A stretch of DNA of 7,306 nt from Bdellovibrionales bacterium (GCA_026713205.1 JAPOOY010000169.1:1-7306); one strand, 5' to 3'. Positions 1 to 7,200 are shown, counted from the stretch's first letter. The notes: generated from the sequence alone by a model not told the origin. A program made the numbers and translations.

Positions 1-86
1 ATGACGAGATGATAAAAAAATACATAGATGAGCAAGAAGGTGAGCAGGTGGCTGATGATAGTCAATTTCCAATTGACAAAGATTGA
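1..86 (+). CDS. C-terminal tail of an unknown protein (5' end outside window)
   Basis: A reading frame is open from base 3 to the TGA at 84-86 and encodes a short acidic tail that reads DEMIKKYIDEQEGE and ends FPIDKD. Nothing in these 27 residues identifies a family. A strong GC-rich hairpin begins at the base right after the stop, which is what the end of a transcribed gene looks like. That is the main reason to call the frame real. The rest of the gene lies to the left of the window. With so little sequence, a chance open frame cannot be excluded. Confidence 0.5.
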   Translation, partial: DEMIKKYIDEQEGEQVADDSQFPIDKD

Positions 87-111
87 AACCCTCGCCTTAC
101 AGGCGAGGGTT
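87..111. terminator. GC-rich hairpin, probable terminator
   Basis: A perfect 10-bp stem (AACCCTCGCC pairing with GGCGAGGGTT) encloses a 5-base loop. On the plus strand it starts directly after the stop codon of the partial gene and is followed by a moderately T-rich stretch (TTGTTCAGTTATCTT). It is also the first strong hairpin met downstream of the minus-strand gene ending at 195, so it may stop transcription from both sides. The T-tract is weak in both directions. Confidence 0.7.
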
Positions 112-194
112 GTTCAGTTATCTTAAAAAAGAGAATCTGTGGATTTTGATTGAATACAACTGAAATTGAAAGGAGGTTCGTGTAAAACGCCGGA

Positions 195-1121
195 TTAAAA
201 GCGACTCAAAGCTCTTCTAACTCTTCCCGCATCATACCAATCCTTAAAAGCCCGGGCACAAACTGCCATACCAGGAAGAGCTCCCACATAAAATCCCGTT
301 ACCAAACCACCTTCTCCGGCGTCAAGTCCGCCTACAACTGCTCCTGCAACTGCTCCTGCAACTGCTCCTGCAACTGCTCCTGCAACTGTCCCTGGAACTA
401 CCGAAACCACTCCCAAAGGAAGTTTTGGAATGATGATGTCCCATGGCCAATTGTAGGACTTAACAATATGTTTTAAAGCGGAGTAAGCGACACCTCTGTT
501 TTGAGCGGGAACAGAACTTCCTAAGAACTCTTCCATTGTCTCTTTTGAAGGGTGCGGTGATAACTCTTCCAAAGTTCCTCTCAAATCCTCAGAATGTTGC
601 AGACCTAAAAGATTTTTCATATATGGCGACGCAACTTCTTTCCACTCCTTAGCTCCCTCTAATTGTTTGGAAGCGACAGCTATTTCCAAAGGCGAAAATC
701 CTGCATGATTCTTCTGTCTTAAGAGCCGGATAAATCGCACAGGGCCAACAGTGTACAAAATGAACCCTGCTTCCCTAATTAACAATTCTTCTAAATCAAT
801 TTCTAAAACAGAGGGCCTTTTTACCCTTTTAAACCGTTCCAGAAGAACAATGCCATGGAGAACATTGTTTCCCTCCTCTGTCGTCATCCTAAAAGCCTTT
901 TTCATAGTTCTTCTCCATGACATCATTATACTTCTGTCTTCTATACTATCTTGTATACTATACTTCTCTGATTCAGAGAATACGGTTCCGTTATTATAAC
1001 CATCCATAAATTGTTTGAATTGTATTTTATGTTCTGCCTCTTTCTTTTCCGAAAAAGCGGCTTGAGAATAAACAACAAAGGAACTCAGTAAAAAAATCAG
1101 CTGTATAGTAAGATACTTCAT
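195..1121 (-). CDS. Secreted hypothetical protein with glycine-zipper C-terminus
   Basis: I do not recognise this 308-residue protein. The start is set at ATG 1119-1121 because AAAGGAG (1129-1135) lies 7 bases upstream; starts further upstream lack such a site and would push basic residues in front of the signal peptide. Residues 1-21 form a Sec signal peptide: a Lys near the N-terminus, the hydrophobic core LIFLLSSFVV, and a likely cut after SQA. Residues 140-165 (GFSPLEIAVASKQLEGA) look like a single degenerate ankyrin-type helix pair. Residues 244-285 are a run of AGAV units followed by a Gly/Ala-rich segment, a glycine zipper that could pack in a membrane or oligomer. The AGAV run is encoded by an exact 12-bp tandem repeat. 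The C-terminus is basic (RVRRALSRF). It appears monocistronic. Export is well supported; function is unknown. Confidence 0.75.
   Translation of the reverse strand: MKYLTIQLIFLLSSFVVYSQAAFSEKKEAEHKIQFKQFMDGYNNGTVFSESEKYSIQDSIEDRSIMMSWRRTMKKAFRMTTEEGNNVLHGIVLLERFKRVKRPSVLEIDLEELLIREAGFILYTVGPVRFIRLLRQKNHAGFSPLEIAVASKQLEGAKEWKEVASPYMKNLLGLQHSEDLRGTLEELSPHPSKETMEEFLGSSVPAQNRGVAYSALKHIVKSYNWPWDIIIPKLPLGVVSVVPGTVAGAVAGAVAGAVAGAVVGGLDAGEGGLVTGFYVGALPGMAVCARAFKDWYDAGRVRRALSRF
338..385 (-). repeat. 12-bp in-frame tandem repeat (AGAV codons)
   Basis: Four exact copies of the 12-bp unit CTGCTCCTGCAA lie head to tail, with partial copies on both sides (one mismatch at 331-337; CTG at 386-388). Read on the minus strand the unit encodes Ala-Gly-Ala-Val. 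The unit length is a multiple of three, so gain or loss of copies would change the length of the glycine zipper without breaking the frame. Confidence 0.92.
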
Positions 1122-1223
1122 AATTTTTCTCCTTTGTAAAATTGTAAGCATAATTACCATGGAAAGTTCCTCTTATCAATCTTATTCCGAAAACAATGTA
1201 AAATTTTCCTCTTTTTCAGCGTA

Positions 1224-1334
1224 TATACCAATCGTGTTTGAAATTTTTTCCGGTTTTTATTTAAGAGACATAAGCTCTGTGTAAGTATTTTTTCTTATGA
1301 AGCGCCGGAAAATTTCAAACTGGAGGAGTATATC
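1224..1334. repeat. Imperfect inverted repeat, relative of the 2793-3081 element
   Basis: The left arm (about 1224-1258) reads TATACCAATCGTGTTTGAAA then TTTT and CCGG. The right arm (1303-1334), read on the minus strand, begins ATATACTCC and carries GTTTGAAATTTTCCGG. The arms share the TTTGAAATTTT...CCGG block and the outer TATAC. The left arm also matches the sequence at 2816-2847. The centre holds only a weak CATAAG/CTTATG pairing and has no 55-nt core. It fills most of the gap between the minus-strand gene and hflX. The rest of the gap (1335-1435) holds a TATAAA at 1381-1386 with no convincing -35 box. Confidence 0.6.
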
Positions 1335-1435
1335 TTAATAAAAACTTTGTTTTGAGAGTTTTTGTGAAAGGACAGAGAGTATAAAAAGCTATTTTCAAAA
1401 GAAACCGTCTTTATCTATTGTTTTAAAAATACCAA

Positions 1436-2752
1436 TTGCTATTTTCACAATTTCTCTTTAAAATTAAAAGAGAAAGGAAGGAATTTCTGCGAATTATAAA
1501 AAAAGGTTTTAAGACTATTTTAGTGAGCGCCATCAAAAACGGCTCCTCTGAACTTTTTAAAGATAGTCTTACGGAAATGACCGACCTGGCCTTAGCGGCA
1601 GGCCTTCATCCCATCAAACAAATCAAACAAAACTTAAGAGTGATAGATCCGGCCTTCCTCATTGGAGCTGGAAAGCGTATGGAATTAACAAACCTTATAC
1701 AGGAGCTTCAACCTCAATATGTGATCTTTGATCATGTCCTTTCCGGAGTGCAGACTCGCAATCTGGAAAAACAATTTAACATTTCTGTTTTTGATCGCAA
1801 TCAACTCATTCTGGAAATTTTTGCAAGTCGGGCACGAAGTCATGAGGGAAAGCTTCAGGTGCAATTGGCTCAACTTTTAGATCAAATGCCACGAATGACA
1901 GGGGCCTGGCTTGGATCGCTCTCCAGACAAGGAGGAAAACTTGGAGCCAAGGGTCCCGGAGAAAAAGCCCTTGAGGTGGATCGGAGACGAGCCAGAGAAA
2001 AAATCCGGCACATTAAAGGACAGTTAAAAAAAGTCAGTAGAGCCCGCCAGCAAAGGAGAACGCGACGAAAAAAAATGCAGGTGCCCTCTTTTGCTCTCAT
2101 TGGTTACACCAACTCCGGAAAAAGCGCTCTTTTGAATCGCCTCACAAACTCCCGTGTGGAAACAAAAAATCAACCCTTTATGACTTTGGATCCTACAACC
2201 CGAAAGGTTTTTATTCCCGGAATGTCCACAGCCGTTGTGACAGACACGGTGGGATTTATTCGTCATCTACCCCACCACTTAATTGAAGCCTTCAAGGCCA
2301 CCTTAGAGGAAGCGGCTCAGGCAGACATTCTTCTCCATGTGATAGACAGGGCCTGCCCTTTTATGAACAGAAACATCTCTGTGGTTAATGATCTCATTGA
2401 AGAATTAGGATGGCAGAATAAACCCCTTCTGTATGTCTTTAACAAATCCGATCTTCCTCCTTCGGAAAGAAACTTAACCCTCTCACCAAAATATCAGCCC
2501 AGAGCTATCATCAGCGCTAAAACCGGCGATGGGATAGAGAAACTTTTAAATCAAATGAAAAGTGTTGTGGAAAATCTAAAGCAATCCGCCGAACTTTATT
2601 TTCCAAAAGAAAAGGAACATGAAGTTTATAATTTAAGCCGTGAGACGGAAATACAACGAACAGAGGCTGGAAGATTTGGAAGCGTCTGCGTAACACAAAT
2701 GACAACTCAACAAATGGCTGAATGGAAAGATCATATTATCAGTAAAGATTGA
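1436..2752 (+). CDS. hflX: GTPase HflX, ribosome-splitting factor
   Basis: HflX is a translational GTPase that binds the 50S subunit and, in studied bacteria, splits stalled ribosomes after heat or antibiotic stress. All landmarks are present, numbered from the TTG at 1436 (438 aa). The N-terminal subdomain includes VIFDHVLSGVQTRNLE (96-111) and HEGKLQVQLAQL (136-147), then the glycine-rich GPGEKALEVDRR (173-184). A basic coiled-coil linker follows (185-213). The G domain has G1 GYTNSGKS (223-230), switch I FMTLDPTTR (248-256), G3 DTVGF (270-274), G4 NKSD (336-339) and G5 SAKTG (360-364). Length is close to the E. coli protein (about 426 aa). The start is uncertain: TTG 1436 has no ribosome binding site, while AAAGGAAGG at 1473-1481 stands 5 bases before an in-frame CTG (1487). 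It converges on groEL and does not share an operon with it. Confidence 0.95.
   Translation: MLFSQFLFKIKRERKEFLRIIKKGFKTILVSAIKNGSSELFKDSLTEMTDLALAAGLHPIKQIKQNLRVIDPAFLIGAGKRMELTNLIQELQPQYVIFDHVLSGVQTRNLEKQFNISVFDRNQLILEIFASRARSHEGKLQVQLAQLLDQMPRMTGAWLGSLSRQGGKLGAKGPGEKALEVDRRRAREKIRHIKGQLKKVSRARQQRRTRRKKMQVPSFALIGYTNSGKSALLNRLTNSRVETKNQPFMTLDPTTRKVFIPGMSTAVVTDTVGFIRHLPHHLIEAFKATLEEAAQADILLHVIDRACPFMNRNISVVNDLIEELGWQNKPLLYVFNKSDLPPSERNLTLSPKYQPRAIISAKTGDGIEKLLNQMKSVVENLKQSAELYFPKEKEHEVYNLSRETEIQRTEAGRFGSVCVTQMTTQQMAEWKDHIISKD
1473..1481 (+). promoter_or_regulatory. Shine-Dalgarno-like site inside the hflX frame
   Basis: AAAGGAAGG is the only good ribosome binding site near the start of hflX. 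It lies 5 bases upstream of CTG 1487 and 11 bases upstream of ATT 1493, both in frame. It is too far (41 bases) from GTG 1523 and lies downstream of TTG 1436. Family alignment from memory puts the first beta strand at TILVSAI (residues 27-33), so a start near 1487 would give a normal HflX N-terminus. Confidence 0.5.
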
Positions 2753-2792
2753 TCTTCTGAAAATCCAGGATTTTAAAAAAACTTTTTTATGC

Positions 2793-3081
2793 TGATCAGG
2801 TTTGAAATTTCAAGCTATACCAATCCGGTTTGAGTTTTGCGGTTTTTCACTGACATAAAGTTAGCCCTCCATTAAGAGAATATAGGGGTCAAAAGTGAGT
2901 TCGGCTTTGACACAGATGCGGCTATCAGCCGCTCTGTGGCAAAACGCATGTTTGAACTTTTGACCCCTATATTCTCTTAATGGAGGGTGTAATTCTTCTT
3001 TCCTCTGAAAAACCGAAAATTTTAAACCGGACTATCTTGGTTTAAATTTAGGTTCATGAAATTTCAAAAACAGTCGGTATA
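2793..3081. repeat. Composite element with imperfect inverted ends around hairpin copy 1
   Basis: The left flank (2793-2850) contains GGTTTGAAATTTCAAGC, then TATACCAATCCGGTTTGAG and GCGGTTTTTCAC. The right flank (3005-3081), read on the minus strand, contains TATACCGACTG, TTTTTGAAATTTCATGAACC, then ATAGTCCGGTTTAAAATTTT and CGGTTTTTCAG. The same blocks therefore appear in inverted order on either side of the perfect hairpin at 2865-2987, making a nested palindrome of about 290 bp. It has no coding capacity and resembles a MITE-like non-autonomous element. It occupies most of the convergent hflX/groEL intergenic space. Confidence 0.65.
2865..2987 (+). repeat. Palindromic hairpin repeat, copy 1 (complete)
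   Basis: Perfect 32-bp arms (2865-2896 and 2956-2987) enclose 59 bases. The first 55 of these (2897-2951) are the conserved core also found at 5702-5756 and 7128-7182. The core forms its own stem: TTTG/CAAA, an A.G mismatch, CACAGA/TCTGTG, a bulged T (2917), GCGGCT/AGCCGC and loop ATC. An alternative pairing, ATGCG (2916-2920) with CGCAT (2945-2949), is also present in all copies. Transcribed, it would form a very stable RNA. It sits 3' of both hflX and groEL. Confidence 0.9.
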
Positions 3082-3089
3082 ATCAAATA

Positions 3090-3118
3090 AAAACCCCGAC
3101 TTTCAGGGTCGGGGTTTT
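3090..3118. terminator. Bidirectional rho-independent terminator (groEL and hflX)
   Basis: An 11-bp stem, AAAACCCCGAC with GTCGGGGTTTT, encloses a 7-base loop. On the minus strand it follows the groEL stop by about 35 bases and runs into TTTTTATTTGATT. On the plus strand the stem ends in TTTTGTATTTTTG, so it can also stop read-through from hflX. It is placed just outside the repeat element. Confidence 0.88.
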
Positions 3119-3152
3119 GTATTTTTGATATTCTCAATCTACAAAAGTTAGA

Positions 3153-4811
<1,659 letters not shown>

Positions 4812-4834
4812 TCACCTCCTTAGGGTTAAAAAAT

Positions 4835-5128
4835 TTAATTAACGATTCCGTAAATGTCCTCTTCTCTCATCATTAAATACTCATCGCCATCCATCTTAAA
4901 TTCCGTGCCTGAATACTTACCAAAAAGCACTTCATCACCTGGTTTAACTTCCAGGGGAAGGACTTTTCCCTCATCATTCACACGGCCTTTTCCGGTGGAA
5001 ACCACCTTGCCCTTTTGAGGCTTCTCTTTAGCCGTATCGGGAATGATAATTCCTCCACTGGTTTTCACTTCCTGAGGAAGACGCTTTACAATAATACGAT
5101 CGTGCAAAGGTTTAATATTTGTTGCCAT
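4835..5128 (-). CDS. groES: Co-chaperonin GroES (Hsp10)
   Basis: GroES is the heptameric lid of the GroEL chamber. The protein is 97 residues, normal for the family. It begins [16 protein letters not shown], carries the mobile loop that binds GroEL (about 17-34, [17 protein letters not shown]) and the roof hairpin (about 47-58), and ends with the usual [15 protein letters not shown]. The start is ATG 5126-5128, because AGGAGGT lies at a proper distance. The in-frame GTG at 5137 overlaps that ribosome binding site and is rejected. It is first in the groES-groEL operon, with a promoter at 5169-5197. Confidence 0.97.
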   Translation of the reverse strand: MATNIKPLHDRIIVKRLPQEVKTSGGIIIPDTAKEKPQKGKVVSTGKGRVNDEGKVLPLEVKPGDEVLFGKYSGTEFKMDGDEYLMMREEDIYGIVN

Positions 5129-5168
5129 GGTTTTCACCTCCTATCTTTAAAGATTTTAGTATGTTCCC

Positions 5169-5197
5169 TAATATGACCCCTTTTATGTTTAAGTCAA
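5169..5197 (-). promoter_or_regulatory. groES-groEL promoter
   Basis: On the minus strand TTGACT (5192-5197) and ATATTA (5169-5174) are separated by 17 bases. The predicted start is near 5162, giving a leader of about 34 bases. The -35 is preceded by C (CTTGAC), and the -10 area reads GGTCATATTA, so it could also be used by a heat-shock sigma factor of the RpoH type (consensus CTTGAA and CCCCATNT). I find no CIRCE operator (TTAGCACTC and its inverted partner), so HrcA control is not evident. The remainder of the gap to the tRNA (5205-5400) is AT-rich with no supportable gene. Confidence 0.6.
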
Positions 5198-5400
5198 GGT
5201 CTTTTAGGCGGATTTTTTAAATTTTTTGCCGCCTGACCCACCCAAAAAAGCCCTCCTTAAAAATTGAAATTTCTCCTTTTTGAAAATCTGAAAGTTTAAC
5301 CTGGACAAGTATAGCTTCTTTATAAGGGCGGATACTATAAAACCTCTCAAATCAGACCTCTTCAGTTTAGAAATATCCTTTTCCCTAACTGACCTTAACA

Positions 5401-5426
5401 AGTTTTCCACAATTCTGTGGAAAACT
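5401..5426. other. Perfect 11-bp hairpin resembling two facing DnaA boxes
   Basis: AGTTTTCCACA (5401-5411) and TGTGGAAAACT (5416-5426) are perfect inverted repeats around ATTC. Each arm contains TTTTCCACA, which fits the relaxed DnaA box TTWTNCACA. It lies 54 bases 3' of the tRNA gene on the minus strand. It could be a transcript-end hairpin, although no T-tract follows on either strand. A binding site is also possible; the sequence cannot decide. Confidence 0.5.
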
Positions 5427-5479
5427 CTCAACAGGCGCTTTCTCCTAAAATCGGGTGTCTCGGTTTGAAACGGAAAGGG

Positions 5480-5550
5480 AGGTGGCGGCCGGAATCGAAC
5501 CGACATAAACGGATTTGCAGTCCGCTGCCTAACCATTCGGCCACGCCACC
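5480..5550 (-). tRNA. tRNA-Cys (anticodon GCA)
   Basis: The cloverleaf is complete on the minus strand: acceptor GGTGGCG/CGCCACC; D stem GCC/GGC; anticodon stem GCGGA/TCCGT around loop CTGCAAA with anticodon GCA (complement of 5516-5518); a 4-base variable loop; and T arm GTCGG TTCGATT CCGGC. The discriminator base is U (5480), the cysteine identity element. CCA is not encoded; the next bases are CCC. A TATATA at 5564-5569 is a possible -10 box about 14 bases upstream. The gene stands alone. Confidence 0.97.
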
Positions 5551-5669
5551 GCCAGAGTCTTCTTATATAAAAGAATCACAAAAAACAAAAGCGGGAAATG
5601 CAATCTTCAGAAAAATAGAATTATAAGGATCGCATTTTCGTTTTTCGTTTTTTTATCTCGGCTTTAGAG

Positions 5670-5792
5670 ATGACTTTCAAGGCCAAAGGGAGGGCAAAAG
5701 AGAGTTCGGCTTTGACACAGATGCGACCAAAGGTCGCTTTGTGGCAAAACGCATGTTCGAGCTTTTGCCCTCCCTTTGGCCTTGAAAGTCAT
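5670..5792 (+). repeat. Palindromic hairpin repeat, copy 2 (complete)
   Basis: Perfect 31-bp arms (5670-5700 and 5762-5792) enclose 61 bases. The 55 bases at 5702-5756 are identical to copy 3 and differ from copy 1 at 7 positions. The core stem is TTTG/CAAA, CACAGA/TTTGTG, bulged T (5722), GCGACC/GGTCGC and loop AAA. The outer arms do not resemble those of copy 1 except for about ten bases next to the core (GGG..CAAAAG). It lies between the tRNA gene and the minus-strand gene ending at 5953. The bases at 5551-5669 hold no supportable gene. Confidence 0.9.
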
Positions 5793-5798
5793 GAACAC

Positions 5799-5827
5799 AA
5801 TCAGAAATTTCAGACACGATTGATATA
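5799..5827 (-). repeat. Single copy of the TATACCAATC-type repeat
   Basis: Read on the minus strand the segment begins TATATCAATCGTGTCTGAAA and continues TTTC. It matches the left arm of the repeat at 1224 (TATACCAATCGTGTTTGAAA) with two differences. It lies 6 bases outside the right arm of hairpin copy 2, in the same relative position as the right flank of copy 1. No clear inverted partner is seen on the other side of copy 2. Confidence 0.55.
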
Positions 5828-5891
5828 AGAGGATAATTTCTCTCCTAAAAATTCACCCCTCTTTTTTAATATAATTAAAAAGGATGTCCAC

Positions 5892-5924
5892 AAAAAACGG
5901 CCCTCCTTTAAAAAAGGAGGGCCG
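5892..5924 (-). terminator. Rho-independent terminator of the cysteine-rich gene
   Basis: A perfect 12-bp stem (CGGCCCTCCTTT with AAAGGAGGGCCG, 5898-5924) with a 3-base loop is followed on the minus strand by six T (5892-5897). It lies 28 bases past the stop codon of the gene at 5953-6870. This is a textbook intrinsic terminator. Confidence 0.93.
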
Positions 5925-5952
5925 AGTTTATATATTTTCTTACAAATAAAAG

Positions 5953-6870
5953 TTATTGAGCTTTATTTTTTCTAACCAAATTCATTTCACAAAGAGAACT
6001 TATTTCATCAATAGGTATACTTACAGAATCCACATCTCCACCCCACCATGCAGGAGGAGTTTCTGTCGTAAAATTTGTTAAAATCTCATCCAGCATGTCT
6101 TCAATATGATCATAAGTGAATAAGTCATCCCACTGATCTTCTGTGAAATTTTGAGAACAATAGAATTTCTTAAAAACACAATCAGGACCATACTCTGTTT
6201 TATTGAAACAAGTCTCATAAAAAAAATCATCGGCCCACTCTAGCGCTGTGGTGTTACCCTCAAACAAAGCTATTTGCATAAAATTCTCGTTAGCACTAAT
6301 AATAGGTCCCGCCCAATTAACATTCTCAGCCCAGTTACTTCCCAAAATATTATCCATAAGTTTTTCTAGCAATTCTTCACTTTCATCCAAGCTAGAAAAA
6401 TATTCAGCCACATCTTCATTCTCTGCTATCCAATGCAGAACAGCTTTTGTCTCTGATGCTAGGTATCCTCTGAATGGTTTTTTAAAACTTCCAAAGATTC
6501 CAAAAACAGCCAGATCAAAGTTATCAATAGCTTCCAGTGTAAATAGGCTTGGGTTTTTAATAGTTTCCCTTACTTTTTTTAACACTTCCATATGAAGTAT
6601 AGGAAGCTTTAAACACATATCTCTCTTATATTTTCTGTGTTTTGCTCTTTCATGTTTTGTATACTCAGTGCAAAGCTCTTTACAATGAGAGTCGTTTTCA
6701 CATTTTGCGCCATATCTATCCCATGACTGTATTAAAGCCTCCTGAGCAGTTTCTGGATTTTTTTTGTCTCTCCGGATGTCTTTCCGATCAACCTGAACAC
6801 TGTCCGCCGAAGCGGCCAGGCTGGATAGCAAAAACCCACAGAGCCCTATTTTGAATAATTTTTTTAACAT
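5953..6870 (-). CDS. Exported cysteine-rich hypothetical protein
   Basis: I do not recognise this 305-residue protein. Residues 1-22 are a Sec signal peptide: KK near the N-terminus, core IGLCGFLLSSLAA, and a likely cut after ASA (20-22). Cys11 is too early to be a lipobox. The mature part has eight cysteines (57, 63, 67, 86, 221, 231, 238, 294), clustered as C-x5-C-x3-C-x18-C and C-x9-C-x6-C. An even number in an exported protein suggests four disulfide bonds. The middle (about 90-260) is acidic and mostly helical, with no catalytic motif that I can name. ATG 6868-6870 is preceded by AAGGAGA at 6-7 bases. The gene stands alone with its own terminator and a promoter containing a long poly-A run, so its expression may switch on and off. 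Confidence 0.8.
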   Translation of the reverse strand: MLKKLFKIGLCGFLLSSLAASADSVQVDRKDIRRDKKNPETAQEALIQSWDRYGAKCENDSHCKELCTEYTKHERAKHRKYKRDMCLKLPILHMEVLKKVRETIKNPSLFTLEAIDNFDLAVFGIFGSFKKPFRGYLASETKAVLHWIAENEDVAEYFSSLDESEELLEKLMDNILGSNWAENVNWAGPIISANENFMQIALFEGNTTALEWADDFFYETCFNKTEYGPDCVFKKFYCSQNFTEDQWDDLFTYDHIEDMLDEILTNFTTETPPAWWGGDVDSVSIPIDEISSLCEMNLVRKNKAQ

Positions 6871-6910
6871 GATCTTCTCCTTCTTGGTTAAAAATTTTTA
6901 GTTTATCCTA

Positions 6911-6939
6911 ATCCTATTTTTTTTTTTTTTTTTTTGCAA
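6911..6939 (-). promoter_or_regulatory. Promoter with a 17-base poly-A spacer
   Basis: On the minus strand TTGCAA (6934-6939) and TAGGAT (6911-6916) are separated by exactly 17 bases, all A (6917-6933). The whole homopolymer is 19 bases. The expected start is near 6904, about 34 bases before the ATG at 6870. Each box matches the sigma70 consensus at 4 of 6 positions. Slippage of the run would change the spacing. Confidence 0.55.
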
Positions 6940-7110
6940 TTTTTAACGCATACTATAAAAAAGATTCTTTCAGTTTTTAAAGTAGTTTGCTTTAAATCAT
7001 TAACACTTTACCTTAAAGTTTAGGAACCCGTCTCTAATGCTGAAATTTTTCTAATCTGCGTTTTGAAGTGTTTTAAAAATGACTGAACATCTAATCCCCC
7101 CTTCCTAGGG
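6940..7110. other. Non-coding AT-rich spacer
   Basis: I see no supportable gene, RNA or clear repeat here. It holds TATAGT-like boxes near 6951-6956 (minus strand) and CTGAAATTTTTC near 7040, which weakly recalls the TTTGAAATTT repeat but lacks the rest of it. Confidence 0.5.
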
Positions 7111-7182
7111 AAATAGGGTGTAAAAGTGAGTTCGGCTTTGACACAGATGCGACCAAAGGTCGCTTTGTGGCAAAACGCATGT
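7111..7182 (+). repeat. Palindromic hairpin repeat, copy 3 (right arm missing)
   Basis: The 55-base core at 7128-7182 is identical to that of copy 2 (5702-5756). It is preceded by ATAGGGTGTAAAAGT (7113-7127), which matches the inner left-arm pattern AGGG..AAAAG of the other copies. After GCATGT (7177-7182) the similarity stops, and nothing downstream pairs with the left arm. The outer limit of the left arm cannot be set without its partner. The break coincides with the start of the IS110-like element. Confidence 0.85.
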
Positions 7183-7200
7183 CTGATAAATGGAAAAGGA

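Noticed and set aside
168..185. Orphan ribosome binding site GAAAGGAGG followed by GTG TAA
   Set aside because: The start is followed directly by a stop and no longer frame follows in a suitable position. It may be a remnant of a lost gene start, but nothing else supports it.
1122..1230. Minus-strand promoter TTGATA...TAATTA upstream of the gene at 195-1121
   Set aside because: The spacing of 17 is acceptable, but the -10 match is poor and the predicted start would fall almost on the ribosome binding site.
2753..2790. AAAATC/GATTTT hairpin after hflX as its terminator
   Set aside because: The stem has six mostly A-T pairs and would be too unstable; the hairpins at 2865-2987 and 3090-3118 are far better candidates.
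2865..2987. Could copy 1 be an integron attC site or a retron msr-msd?
   Set aside because: The attC end motifs (RYYYAAC/GTTRRRY) are not in place, and no integrase or reverse transcriptase gene is in the window. The long perfect arms also differ from typical attC sites.
5204..5536. Minus-strand open frame of 110 codons covering the tRNA gene
   Set aside because: Its N-terminal part is simply the tRNA-Cys sequence translated on the same strand, the rest is basic and low in information, and no ribosome binding site precedes it.
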